Positions 1-11,500 of a stretch of DNA of 64,000 bases are shown here, piece by piece (the first letter of the stretch is position 1; each line of letters begins with the position of its first letter). The notes under the pieces were generated by a model, which did no database searches, was not told the origin of the DNA, and saw only the letters and a list, made by a program, of their open reading frames with translations. The DNA comes from Corylus avellana (Eukaryota; Streptophyta; Magnoliopsida; Fagales; Betulaceae). Position numbers and translations under genes: made by a program. Where the stretch lies: the NCBI RefSeq assembly GCF_901000735.1, contig NC_081551.1, forward strand, positions 8,377,126 to 8,441,125, given 5' to 3'.

Positions 1-58
1 TTAACAAAATTTTGATTATTTGTTTAACATATATGTGAATTGTGATTGTAAAAAAAAT

Positions 59-82
59 TATATATATATATATATATATATA
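59..82. repeat. (TA)n microsatellite
   Basis: An uninterrupted run of about 12 TA dinucleotides, just upstream of the foldback repeat. Simple repeat with no coding content. Confidence 0.9.
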
Positions 83-149
83 TTTCTTTGGGATTTTGCT
101 GATCCGGATCCTCTTCAGTCTAGTTGGACTGGAGAGGTCTCCAGTTGAT

Positions 150-1247
150 GGCTAGGATAGCCCTAGGAGAAATCCTAATCTTAGGGCCATCAAGATACCA
201 CCTGTCTCACGTCTAAAATATTAATAGAATATTATTTAACGTTTTTTAAAATAAATAATAAAAAAATATAATTATTATTTTGCTTTTCTTTTATTTTTCT
301 TTTGCCATTGGGGTGGCCATTTGGCCTAATGGTGGCTTCGGCCACTCCAGACTGCCGGTCCTTGGGGTGGTTCGGCCATGAGGAACAAATATCGTACCCA
401 ATTAGGAGTTCCATCGGTGCTCCATTGTGCTAATGCTGGGAAAATACCTCCTCAAATTGAAATCCAATTGCGAAACAACACTCATTCCCACTAAAAAACA
501 ACCCAAAACCTTGAAATCCAAGTTCTTAGCACTTCTCAAGAAGTTTTGCTTTTGACGATCCAAGAACCAAGCCATTGGTTTCAAGCAGAAGTCAGATCTC
601 TCAAACCCGGAAGACAATAGAATGGGATGGTTTGCTTATAAGGCACAATTTAGGGCTTTCCTTCCTGTATTTTTTTTTTTTTGCAGTGGAAAAGATCACC
701 ACTTTAATCTTCTGATGTTTCCCAGTATCGCTCAACTGATGATAGTAGTTTTGTGCATATATTTGCAGGAACCAATCTGTATGGGTTCCTTGTTTGCTGG
801 GATTCTTGCATTTCTAGTTCAATCTATTAGCAACAAAGATCAGAGGGCAATTGTCATTCATGGCTTTGTTATCTCTTTATACCTTGGTTTATTGTTCAAG
901 AACAATAAAATGGGTTTGGCCCTTGGGTGATTCGGCCACCCCAAGGGCCAATCCAATTAATTAATTAATTTTTATTTTATTTTATTTTTTTATTTTTTTG
1001 TCCTCAGGCCCTTGGGGGAGGCCGAACTACCCCCAAGGGCCATGGGTGGCTTTGGCCACCTTCAGGCCTCAGGCTAAACGGTGGCCCTTGAGGGTGGTCC
1101 GGCTAACCCCAAGGGTCAAAGAAAAACAAAAGAAAAGCAAAATAATAATTATATTTTTTTATTATTTTCTTTAAATAATATTTTATTAATATTTTAGAAG
1201 TGGGACATGTGGCATCTTGATAGCCCTAGGATTTCTCCTAGGACCAT
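150..1247. repeat. Foldback-like element with long inverted arms
   Basis: The segment at about 150-327 reappears inverted at about 1098-1247. Both arms carry the CCTAGGAGAAATCCTA block, a TAAAATATTAATA block, an A/T-rich stretch and the shared AATTATTATTTTGCTTTTC. The roughly 770 bp between the arms holds repeated GGTGGC/GGCCAC and CCCAAGGGCC words and a short open frame (622-930) without any recognisable domain. No transposase is visible, so this is a non-autonomous or foldback repeat. Its outer edges blur and no target duplication could be fixed. The open frame is taken as chance. Confidence 0.65.
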
Positions 1248-1353
1248 CTTGGGCATTGGACTTAGGCATCGGAGCTATCTCCTGCCCGCACGTTCTAGCA
1301 AGCTCTTGTGTCTAATTGTTCTTTGTCTTGCAGGTCATACCTACCTGGATTTG

Positions 1354-1639
1354 TGTTGGAACAAGTGGCTCATATTCTACTACTAGCCCACTGGGTGTAA
1401 TTAGTTTATGTGGGCTTGCGGACAAATAAGTTGTGGGGGGTATTTTTGAGTTTTCAAAATACTTATAATTATGGCTTTCCTATAAATATGTTATGTTATA
1501 ACCCTAAATCATTGAATAGTAAAATATAGCCGCACTTTCTCGTGTGGACTTAGGCACATTGCCGAACCACGTAAATATGTGTCTCGACTCTCTCTTTTCG
1601 ATTTCATATTATTCATCATTGTTGTGCACAGTAACAACA
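1354..1639 (+). repeat. 5' LTR of Copia A1
   Basis: 286-bp LTR, TGTTGG...AACAACA. It contains a TATA-like CCTATAAATATG stretch near 1481 and AATAGTAAAATATAG further on, as expected for an LTR promoter and R region. Pairs with 5715-6014. Confidence 0.93.
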
Positions 1640-1641
1640 AT

Positions 1642-1653
1642 TTGTATCAGAGC
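1642..1653 (+). other. Primer-binding site of Copia A1
   Basis: TTGTATCAGAGC lies two bases after the 5' LTR. The plant Copia consensus complementary to initiator tRNA-Met is TGGTATCAGAGC, so one base is changed. Confidence 0.85.
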
Positions 1654-1664
1654 CTAGTTCTACG

Positions 1665-2552
1665 ATGGTTGGGATTAGCACATCTTCTACGAAATTCGAA
1701 GTGATGAAGTTCAACGGAACTAGTAATTTCAGGTTATGGCAAAGATGTGTTAAGGATTTGTTGGTGCAACAAGGGATGGTGAAGGCGTTATATGGGACGA
1801 AACCAGAAGGTATGGCAGACATAGATTGGAAGGAACTTGAGGATAAAGCAGTGGCTACTATTCGGCTTTGTCTGGGAGATGACATGATGTATATGTCATG
1901 GACGAAGAATCTCTGGCAGCAGTTTAGTTGAAATTGGAAAGTTGGCATATGTCAAAGTCGTTGACGAATAAGCTCTATCTAAAGCAACGATTGTACGGCT
2001 TGAAGATGGCAGATGGCTCGAATTTGAGCCAACACATCAACGTGTTCAATCAGGTAATCGGCGATTTCAAGAGGGTATGTGAAGTTCGAAGACGAAGACA
2101 AGGTGTTGATGCTATTGAATTCACTCCCAACTTCTCCTACGTATGAGAATTTGGTTACAACTCTAATATGGGGGAAAGAGTCATTGGAGTTAGATGACGT
2201 TACAGGAGCTCTGTTGGCTTTTCGTAAAAGGAAGAAAAATATTGATGAAAATTTTCAAGGAGAAGGGCTAGTCGTAAAGGGTAACCAAGAGCGTGGAAGA
2301 AGAAGTAACAAGGGTGGTTCGAATGGCAATAATTCTTGGTCAAAGCCTAGTAAGAGGAATGGCATCAATTGTTATAAGTGCGGGAAGAAAGGGCACATAA
2401 TGTTGGATTGTCCAGACCGGAAGAAGAAGAATAAGGGCGACAAGAACGAAGGTTCCTCAAGGTCTATGAACGTAGAGGAGGAAAATTCAGACGATGCTGA
2501 TGGTTATATGCTTTCTGTTGCATCAAATTCAGAGCATCCTGTGGATTCTTAG
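1665..2552 (+). pseudogene. Copia A1 gag (frameshifted)
   Basis: Starts with ATG at 1665, shortly after the primer-binding site. The first 88 codons give the typical Copia gag start, with KFNGTSNFRLWQ and VKALYG. A stop at about 1929 and shifts of frame near 1930 and 2080 break the frame. The last part (2079-2552) holds the CCHC zinc knuckle CYKCGKKGHIMLDC (from 2370), which packages RNA. The frame then ends in TAG at 2550, where related elements have the Trp before the protease motif LDSACSFH. The stop is therefore probably a TGG to TAG change rather than a natural gag end. Confidence 0.85.
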
Positions 2553-3775
2553 ATTCTGGACTCAGCATGTTCATTTCACGTGACGTCCAACAGAGATTGG
2601 TTTGACACATATAGGTCAGTTAATTCTAGTATAGTTACTATGGGTAATGGTGTACATTGCAAAATTACTGACATATGTAATATTAGAATTAAAATGTTTG
2701 ATGGTGTGATTAGAACGTTATGTGATGTTAAACATGTATCAAAAGTGAAAAAGAATATGATTTCATTAGGCACCTTAGACTCAAATGATTATGGTTATAA
2801 GTCTGAAGGTGGAGTAATGAAGGTGACTAAGGGTGCGATGGTAGTGATCAAGGGGCAAAAAAGTTCAAAGAATATCTATAAACTGTTAGGAAGTACAGTT
2901 GTAGGTGGAGTCACCACTGTAGAGTCTGAGTCTGATTGTACTATTTTGTGGCATATGCGGTTGGGTCATATGAGTGAGAGGGGCATGTTGGAGCTTTATA
3001 AGAGAAATCCGTTAAAGAGTGTTACAATGTGCAAGCTTGATTGTTGTAAGTTCTATGTTTTGGGAAAGCATAATAGGTTACAATTCAAGACAGCCAAACA
3101 CAAGACAGAGGGTATTTTGGATTATGTTTATTCTGATGTTTGGGGACCAGTGAGGACAGCGTTACGGGGAGGACATATGTATTTCGTGATCTTTATTGAT
3201 GATTTGTCCAGAAAGGTTTGAGTGTACTTCATGTGGCACAAATCAAAGACGTTTGCCAAGTTCAAGTTGTGGAAAGCTGAAGTGGAGAACCAGACTAGGA
3301 AAAAGTTTAAGTGCCTTAGGACACATAATGGAACTCAGTACACAAACGACAAGTTCAGGGATTTTTGTGAGCAGCATGGTATAAAGAGATATTTCACAGT
3401 ACGTAAGACACCACAGAAAAATGGTTTGGCGGACATAATGAACAGGTCTATTGCAAAGAGAGCACGATGTCTCAGGCTGAATGCTGGACTTGAAAAGATT
3501 TTCTGGGTAGATGCAGTGAGTATAGCATGCTATTTCATCAATAGGTCACCGAAGGTACACTAGATGGAAAAGTTGCGAAGGAGGTGTGGACAGGTAATGA
3601 GGCAGATTGCACTGGTTTGAGAGTATTTGGTTGTCCAGCCTATGTGCACATGCCTAGTGAAGATCGATCGAAGCTTGATCCAAAGTCTAGACAGTGTGTC
3701 TTTCTCGGATATGGGAAAGGGGTTAAGGGGTTAAGGGTAACAAGTTTTGGAATCCGAAGGCAAACAAGGCGGTGA
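2553..3775 (+). pseudogene. Copia A1 protease and integrase (broken)
   Basis: Begins directly after the TAG with the aspartic protease motif LDSACSFHVTS. GAG-pre-integrase follows with LWHMRLGHMSERGM, then the integrase core with YSDVWGPV, a degraded second catalytic block where LRTHNGTQY replaces the usual LRTDNG, and QKNGLADIMNR. A TGA at 3219-3221 interrupts SRKV/VYFMW in frame, probably in place of Trp. A frameshift near 3565 separates the last part (RVFGCPAYVHMPSEDRSKLDPK). The Asp to His change in the second block would itself stop catalysis. Confidence 0.85.
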
Positions 3776-3840
3776 TCAGTAGAGATGTGGTATTTGATGA
3801 AAATTCCATGTTGAAAAGTACTTAGGGTAAAGAGCAGCAG

Positions 3841-5612
3841 GTGCCAGAAAGAAGTAGCAGTGATAAGCAGGTGGTGCAGATGGAGTTAGAGACTCCTATG
3901 CAAGAGAACACTTCTCAGGGTACAGAGACCTCTCCTTCAGGAGTTAAAGAGCATCATACTATAGTCATAGATAGGCCTAGACGCACTATCAGGCCACCAA
4001 CCAAGTACGGTTTTGAAGACATAGCTTCTTATGCTCTTGTCATCAGCAGCGGTGATCCTACTGCTTTTCAAGAGGCTGTCAATAGCCAAGAGAAGAGTAG
4101 ATGGGTGGATGCCATGGTAGAAGAGATGGAGTCTTTGCAAAAAAACCAGACGTGAGATTTGGTGGAGCTTCTAGAGAGGAAGAGGGCCATAGGGTGCAAA
4201 TGGGTGTTTAAGAAAAAGGAAGCAGTATCAGAAACGAGTTCAAGGCTAAGCCTAGTAGTAAATGGTTACTCACAGTAGAAAGGGGTTGATTATAAGGAAA
4301 TATTTTCCCCTGTGGTCAGACATACTTCCATCAGAGCGGTATTGGCGTTGGTAGCTCATTATGACATGGAATTGGAGCAGATGGATGTGAAGACAGCTTT
4401 TCTTCATGGTGATTTGGAGGAGCAGATTTACATGGAGCAACCAGAAGGGTATAGTCAACCTGGATAGGAGCATCTGGTCTATAGATTGAAGAAATCACTT
4501 CATGGGCTGAAGCAATCTTCAAGGCAGTGGTATAAGTGGTTTGACTCCGACATGATCATAATTGGTTACAAGAGATGTGAATATGACTGTTGTGTGTATG
4601 TGAGGAGTCTTGGTGATAAGTCATTTATTTTTCTGTTACTGTATGTGGATGATATGCTTATTGGAGCTAAGAGTATTGTGGAGGTCAACAAACTAAAGGT
4701 TTTGTTAAGTAGAGAATTTGACATGAAAGATTTGGGCACAGCCAAGAAGATTCTTGGAATGGAGATTCGCAGGGTCAGGGATGCCAAAAGATTGTGGCAT
4801 CTCAAGCCGGCTATGTGAAGAAGGTGTTGGAGAGGTTTAGCATGGAAAATGCGAAATCAGTGAGTACACCTTTGGCGAATCATTTCCATTTGTCTACCTC
4901 ACAGTGTCCAAAGACAATTGAAGAAATTGAAGATATGTCTAAGGTCTAATATGCCAGTGTAGTGGGGTGTCTGATGTATGCTATGGTATGTACCAGGCCA
5001 GATTTGGGTCATGCAGTCAGTGTGGTGAGCAAGTACATGGCAAATCCGGGGAAACAACACTGGGATGTAGTCAAATGGATTGTCAGATACTTGAAAGGTA
5101 CTACAGAGTATGACATCAGTTTTGTCAGACAGAAAAGTGATTTGTCAATCGTCGGGTATGTAGATGCGGATTATGCAGGGGATTTGGATGACAGGAGGTC
5201 GACCACAGGTTATGCATTCACTCTTGCAGGAGGACCCATATGTTGGAGGTCTATGATCCAGTCCACAGTTGCGATGTCCACGACTGAGGCGGAGTACATG
5301 GCGGCGGCTGAGGCTGCAAACGAAGCTTTGTGGCTCACAGGGTTAGTTAGGGAGCTAGGTATTCAGCAAGGTGGAGTTCGGTTTTATTGTGACAGTCAGA
5401 GTGCCATTTACTTGGCAAAGAACCAGGTATATCATATGAGAACCAAGCACATTGATGTGAGGTTTCACAAGATCAGGGACTTGGTTGCTACAGGTGAATT
5501 GTTACTTGAAAAGATTCACACTTCTGAGAATGCAGTGGACATATTGACGAAGCCTGTTACCACAGACAAGTTCAAGCATTGCTTGGATTTAACAAATGTC
5601 TCCAGGTGCTAG
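3841..5612 (+). pseudogene. Copia A1 reverse transcriptase and RNase H (broken)
   Basis: The acidic linker at 3841-4155 ends in the RT start (SRWVDAMVEEMESL). A broken part at 4156-4485 still shows the words for MDVKTAFLHGDLEEQ. Then 4486-4818 carries KKSLHGLKQSSRQWYKWF and the catalytic box YVDDMLIG (near 4640). RNase H lies at 4962-5612 with GYVDADYAGDLDDRRSTTGY, AMSTTEAEYMA and the end motif RTKHIDVRFHKIRD. At least three interruptions (4153 TGA, frame changes near 4485 and 4815-4960) prevent a full product. Confidence 0.87.
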
Positions 5613-5714
5613 AAAGGAAAGGAGAGGAGGTGGCATCCCCAAACTTATCAGTTCTAGGTGGAGGCCTAATACTTGATTATCTTCAAAAATGTGAATATTC
5701 ACCAAGGTAGAGAT

Positions 5715-6014
5715 TGTTGGAACAAGTGGCTTATATTCTACTACTGGCCTATTGGGTGTAATTAGTTTATATGGGCTTGGGGACAAATAAGTTGTGGGAG
5801 TATTTTGAGATTTTCCAAAATACTTATAATTAGGGTTTTCCTATAAATATGTTATGTTGTAATTCTAAATCATTGAATAGTAAAATATAGCCGCATTCTC
5901 TCTTGTGGACGTAGGCACATTGCCGAACCACATAAATCTATGTCTCGACTCTCTCTTGATCTCTCTTTCTTTTCGATTCCATATTATTCATTATTGTTGT
6001 GCACGGTAACAACA
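5715..6014 (+). repeat. 3' LTR of Copia A1
   Basis: 300-bp LTR preceded by a purine-rich tract (AAGGTAGAGAT). It differs from the 5' LTR by scattered substitutions and an extra GATCTCTCTTTC-type stretch, consistent with an old insertion. ATTTG follows at 6015-6019. Confidence 0.93.
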
Positions 6015-6019
6015 ATTTG

Positions 6020-8017
6020 TTCTAGCATACTTCATCTATTCACAACGGCTTTATTGTCCACTTGCACAATTATTGATTGAGGACATGTTGGTTGTGCACT
6101 TGTACATTCTAATATGTCTATTTCAAAGGAAATATCCATGAAGTTTCTTTCTTTCATGTTTCGTTTGCCTTCATTTTTTGTCTTCTTTTTCCTTCTTTTG
6201 CTGGTAGGCCATGAATAGCCTTATGGGTCGTCTTTATAACTTTTGTTTCATTTCATCTTTTAAAAAATTTGACAACATTCACTCCTCTCTCTCTCTCTCT
6301 CTCTCATGATTAATGATATAAGGTTATAATTGTAAATTCAATATTAAGTATGTGATATAGCCCATGTTCCACTCCTAGCTTTGTGCCCCCTGTTCTTCAA
6401 TGTGTTTGGAACATTTCCAACCGCGTCCTATAATTCATTTTCTTTCTAACCCTAGAAAGAGAGCAGCACAAAGAGAGCATAGTATAGTGGGAGGAAGGAC
6501 TTACGACTCCCTCCTCCTCACCCCCTTTCTCTTTTCCCCTTCTACCTCCCTTTTTCCGCCTTCACCATAGATCGATCATGGCGCGTGTGTTAATGGTTCT
6601 CGGGGTGCTTTTTAGTGGCGTGTGACTGGTTGACAGTGGCGCGTGGAACGGGTGAGAGTGTGTTGGGTTTTTGTTATTGTATTTTCGTTATTTTAAAATA
6701 TGAATGTATTATCTCTAGCTCTGCTGTTAGTAGCGATTTATGTGGTGAAGTTTTATTTGTTTTCATAGGTTTTGTTTTCACGAATCCTTAAGAATAATAA
6801 AATTGGTTTCTGGTCGATCTTTTATTTTTTTATGGTTCATTTTCTAGAAGCAAACCATAGACCGATGACGGAGGAATCATCAAGCATAAAGAAGAATTGT
6901 CACTATGGTAAAGGCTGTGAAGGAGATTGCGATTGATAAAACACTAGTAGCAGTGATAAAAAAGCCAGGGAATCAAGAACTTAGCAGAGGATAGAGACGT
7001 AATTGGCTAGAATTTGCTGTATATCTGAAATTAATTAAGACGGTGACTTTTCATATATATTGTCTTATAATAGCCCGAGAAGCTATTGTATATATCATAG
7101 ATAATATTTAAGTTGTGAAGATTCCAAATTATATCTTTGGCATTGTACAGAATATTTTTACCCATTTCATTATAATATCAATGAAGAGATAATTCGTTAA
7201 AAAAAAAAAAAATTTTTTTCTTTCTTATCTATAGAGAAAATCAAAATAAAATTAATTGCTAGAAATGCTCTCAAAGAGAACTATTTATGTTGCAACATTT
7301 ATTGAGGATCAAAATATTGAAAAATTTCATTTTAACATAGACCATAAAGTTAAGGAAAGGTTCAAAACTTCACGGGCTATTTGTGATGATACCAAAGACT
7401 AGGACTCAAGTCACCCTTCCCATGTCAATCAATAAGAAATTTCTTGCTCTCCTTTCTCTTTGATGAAGTGAGATGATCTGGATTCCACCGCAACGGGCAT
7501 TATTTAATAAGAAATATTAGGTGATCTTTTGGGGTTCTCTTAATCTTATGTGGATATTATTTATTAGAGGATAATTTCTATAAAGAGTTGATGTAAACCC
7601 ACCAATAGAAATCTGCCACATAGGATTATTGCACCAAATCAAATAAGCACCAAAACACTAGATTATATAGGTTTTTCATTTTTTTTTTTCTTTTTTAAGA
7701 TTGTGTGGGCTACCCCAGCCATTTGAGTGTGCGTGAGCCATCGCCTGGAGTGAGGCCACCCTGCTTGTTGGGGTGGCTTCAGCTGAGCCCACCTAAATAG
7801 ACTAAGAGGGGTCCACCAACCGCGATCTTAAAAAAAAAAAAAAAAAAAAAATTGAAAAAACCTATATAATCTAGTGTTTTGGTGCTTATTTGATTTGGTG
7901 CAAAACCTTATGTGATAGATTTCTATTGGTGGGCACAAAGAAGCTGGTTTACATCAGCTTCTTATAGAAGTTATCCTCTATTTTATTAAAATTCAAGTGA
8001 GGTGAGAGAAATAAGAA

Positions 8018-8057
<40 letters not shown>

Positions 8058-8534
8058 TTAATTTTTAATTTTTATTTTTTAAAATAATATGTACTTCGAA
8101 CATAAGAATACTAAGAAAACTTAGCATTCCCCTTATTCAACCTACCAAAATCTTTTCGTTATATTTATCTAAAGAGAAGGAAAGAAACAAGGAAAGGAAA
8201 GATTTCAAGGGATGAATATGTAAAGCAAAAAAGATTGTTATATACGGTGTAAAAGCAACGCATATATTTGACGTTAATGAGTTGGTCTCCACTTAAACTC
8301 TCTCATTACTTTATCAAACTAATTCATGTAGGCCGTTTGGCCCGTTTCCAACCGACTTCAATGTTTTGGGAGTATATCACGTGGGTACTGCCCCGGGTGG
8401 GTCCCTCCTTTTCACTGTGCAATGAATATGAGTCCATTTATTCATTGGTAAAGCAATACACAGCTTCCTATCTGGTTTTGATCTGCCTTTTGCATTCCCC
8501 TTCCTTCATTCCTTTGATTTCCAAAGAAGAAAAC
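6020..8534. other. Intergenic stretch upstream of the resistance gene
   Basis: No long coding region. It contains a (CT)n run at 6285-6304 and a CT-rich stretch near 6480-6560. A tiny open frame at 6865-6936 (23 codons, containing CHYGKGCEGDCD) follows a good acceptor-like TTTTCTAG. The foldback repeat described separately lies at about 7550-7990, and a poly-T run at about 8020-8048. The 260 bases before the resistance gene hold GTTATATACGG near 8237 as a possible TATA region and a TTGAC core (8266-8270) like a W-box. The tiny frame might be the last exon of a secreted cysteine-containing peptide, but I cannot support that further. Confidence 0.5.
7550..7990. repeat. Foldback/MITE-like element with inverted arms
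   Basis: The arm at about 7550-7705 and the inverted arm at about 7822-7990 share a long block including CACCAATAGAAATCT, GCACCAAATCAAATAAGCAC and CACTAGATTATATAGG, with a few indels. The centre is short and GC-richer (GGCTACCCCAGCC, TTGGGGTGGCTTCAGC). No transposase. The two arms would fold into a long hairpin. Edges and target duplication are not certain. Confidence 0.75.
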
Positions 8535-11500
8535 ATGGCTGAGATTGCAACCATTTTTCTCTCTCCCTTCCTCGAAGCTTTTTTCTCCAGAATGGCATCT
8601 GGCGAGTTCGTTGACTTCTTTCAGCAACGAAAACTCTCCGACAAACTCCTAATGAAGTTGAAGACAACTTTCTTGACCCTCAATGCAGTGCTGGAAGACG
8701 CGGAGGAGTTGCAAGTTACGAAACCTGCTGTGAAGGAGTGGCTTGATAAGCTAAAAGATGCAATCTATGATGCAGAGCAAGTCTTGGATGAGATTTCTAC
8801 TGAAGCCTTGCGAAGCGAGTTGGATGCTCAGTTTCAAACCACTGCAAGCAAGGTACGAAAGTCCATGTTTGCTTTTCGTAATTCTTTTGTCCAAGAGATA
8901 GAGCCAAAGATAAAAGAAGTACTTGGCAGACTAGAATATCTAGCAGACCAAAAAAATCTTATAGGTCTGAAAGAGGGTATTGGAGGGAAATCTTCTGAAA
9001 GATTGCCCACGACTTCTTTGGTTGAAGAATCTGATATTTGTGGTAGGGGTGATGACAAGGAGGCAATCATTAAAATGTTGCTATCAAATGATGTATGTGG
9101 CAATGAGATGAGTGTGATTGCTATAGTCGGCATGGGGGGGATTGGAAAGACCTCCCTTGCACAGCTTGTATACAATGACAACAAGGTGAAGGACTCTTTT
9201 GATCATCTCGCATGGGTTTGTGTTTCAGAAGATTTTAATGTGTTCAAGATAACAAAAACAATTTTGGAGAGAGTAAGCTCGTCAACTTATGATAGTAAGG
9301 ATCTAGATCTACTTCAGAGTGAACTAAAAGAGAAATTAAAGGGGAAAAAGTTTCTATTGGTTTTAGATGATGTTTGGAATGAGAATTATGTTCAGTGGGA
9401 GGCACTATGTAAACCCTTCAAATCTGGGTTACAAGAAAGTAAGGTCATTGTAACAACACGTAATGATAGTGTTGCATTAGTCATGCGTGCTAGTGCATTG
9501 TATCAACTAAAGGAGTTAGCAGAAGAAGATTGTTGGTCACTATTTGCAAAATATGCATTCCATGATGGAAAATCTAATGCACATGGAGAGTTAGAAGTAA
9601 TAGGTAGAAAAATCATGGAAAAGTGCAGAGGCCTCCCGTTAGCAATCAAGACAATTGGTGCTCTATTAAGATCTAAATCGGATGTTGAGGAGTGGGATAA
9701 GATATTGAAAAGTGAATTATGGGATTTGCCAATCGATGAGATGGGCATTCTTCCGGCTCTAAGATTAAGTTACAAATATCTCTCTTCAAATCTAAAGCGA
9801 TGCTTTGCTTATTGCTCAATATTTCCAAAGGATTATGATTTCAAAAAAGATCAATTAATCTTGTTATGGATGGCGGAAGGTTTCCTACATCAACCTGAAA
9901 ACAAAACAATGGAAGAAGTTGGTAATGAGTATTTCCTCACTCTTGAGTCAAGATCATTATTCCAAAAATCAAGTTACAAGAAGTCATGTTTTGTAATGCA
10001 TAATCTTGTGAGCGATTTAGCAAAATCTATATCTGGACAATTTATTTTAAGGTTGGAGGGTGATTGTCCTCCTAAGGTTGTAAGCAATACTCGCCACTTG
10101 TCCTATTTTTCCAAACAAATGTTTCATAGCTCGAAGAAGTTTGACACCCTTCACGAGGCTAAAAGGTTGCGCACTTTCCTACATTTAAGTATGTTTCATT
10201 TGTATTGGCCCTGTTACTGCTTGACTAAGAAAGTAGTACATGATATATTGCCAACGCTAAGATGCTTACGAGTGCTTTCTTTGTCGAACTATGGGAACAT
10301 TACTGAATTGTTAGATTCAATTGGCAAATTTAAATACCTACGCTACTTGGATCTCTCTTGCACTAATGTTGAAAGACTGCCTGATTCAATATGCCAACTG
10401 TACAATTTGCAAACATTGATATTATCATATTGTAGAGATCTTGTTGGATTGCCTAGAGATATGTGGAAACTTGTTAATTTGCGTCATCTTGATATTATTG
10501 GAACTAGCATAAAAGAGATGCCAATACAACTCGGTAGATTAAAATGCCTCCAGACGTTGACTAAATTTATCATCGACGAAGGTAGTGTGTTGTGCATTGG
10601 AGAGTTGGGGAAACTCACAAATCTTCAGGGATCGCTTTCTATTTCAGGGCTCCAAAATGTCGAATCTCCTACTAATGCTATAAATGCAAGATTGGGAGAT
10701 AAAAAGTACCTTGAAGAGTTGGAATTGGAATGGGAATATAATAATAACTTTCCAGAAAGTCAGAAAACTGTACTTGATAGTCTCCGGCCCCATAGAAACT
10801 TGAAAAGCCTCATTATCAGACACTACAGTGGTAAACTTTTTTCAGATTGGGTAGGACATTCTTCATTCTCTAATGTAGCATCTCTTCGTCTACAAAACTG
10901 CCAGTATTGCAATAGCTTGCCACCGCTTGGGCAACTACACTCTCTGCAGAACCTTTCTATTGCTGGGTTTGATAAAGTTGTTACAGTGGGTCGTGAGTTT
11001 TGTGGCAGTGGCTCTTCTTTTGTTAAGCCATTTGCTGCCCTTAAAATTCTTAGGTTTGAGCGTATGGCGAAGTGGAAGGAATGGATTTCTTTTGGTGACG
11101 AAAATGGAAGTGTAGCTTTTCCTCAACTTGAAAAGCTTTATATTGATCGTTGTCCTAACCTAACAGGAGGGTTGCCCAGCTATCTTCCTTATTTGGCCAA
11201 ACTTGAGATTAGTGTATGTCCACAGCTGGTAGCTCCACTCCCAAGGTCTCCTGCTATTCGTGAATTGGAGCTACGCTTTTGTAATGAGAAGTTGTTAAAT
11301 GAATTGCCTACTGGAATACAAAATCTCAAAATTGAAGGATGTCATCCACTAGAATCCTTTCCTAAGGATGGTCTTCCATCTACATTAAAAACCCTCCGCA
11401 TCATATGGTGTAGGAACTTAAGGTCCCTTCCGGAGGGAATGATAGACTCCAATAGCGGTCTTCAAAAGTTAGTGATCGATGATTGTTTCTTACTCATGTC

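Larger units (their letters stand above)
1354..6014 (+). mobile_element. Ty1/Copia LTR retrotransposon, copy A1 (decayed, complete ends)
   Basis: LTRs at 1354-1639 and 5715-6014 both start TGTTGGAACAAGTGG and end GTAACAACA. They flank gag, protease, integrase, reverse transcriptase and RNase H in Copia order. The 5-bp sequence ATTTG occurs immediately outside both LTRs (1349-1353 and 6015-6019), a perfect target-site duplication. A tRNA-Met-type primer-binding site follows the 5' LTR. The coding part is broken by in-frame stops (TAG at 2550, TGA at 3219) and several frameshifts, so the copy cannot move by itself. Copy A3 at 31.07 kb belongs to the same family. Confidence 0.95.

Noticed and set aside
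6579..6626. Short frame MARVLMVLGVLFSGV as a secretory signal peptide
   Set aside because: Only 15 codons; the good donor downstream (AACGG|GTGAGA) is out of frame with it, so it could not be joined to the small frame at 6865.
8268..8534. Longer N-terminus of the resistance protein, starting at the ATG at 8268
   Set aside because: The 89 extra residues do not resemble a CC-NB-LRR start, and the family start (MAEIATIFLSPF) is at 8535.
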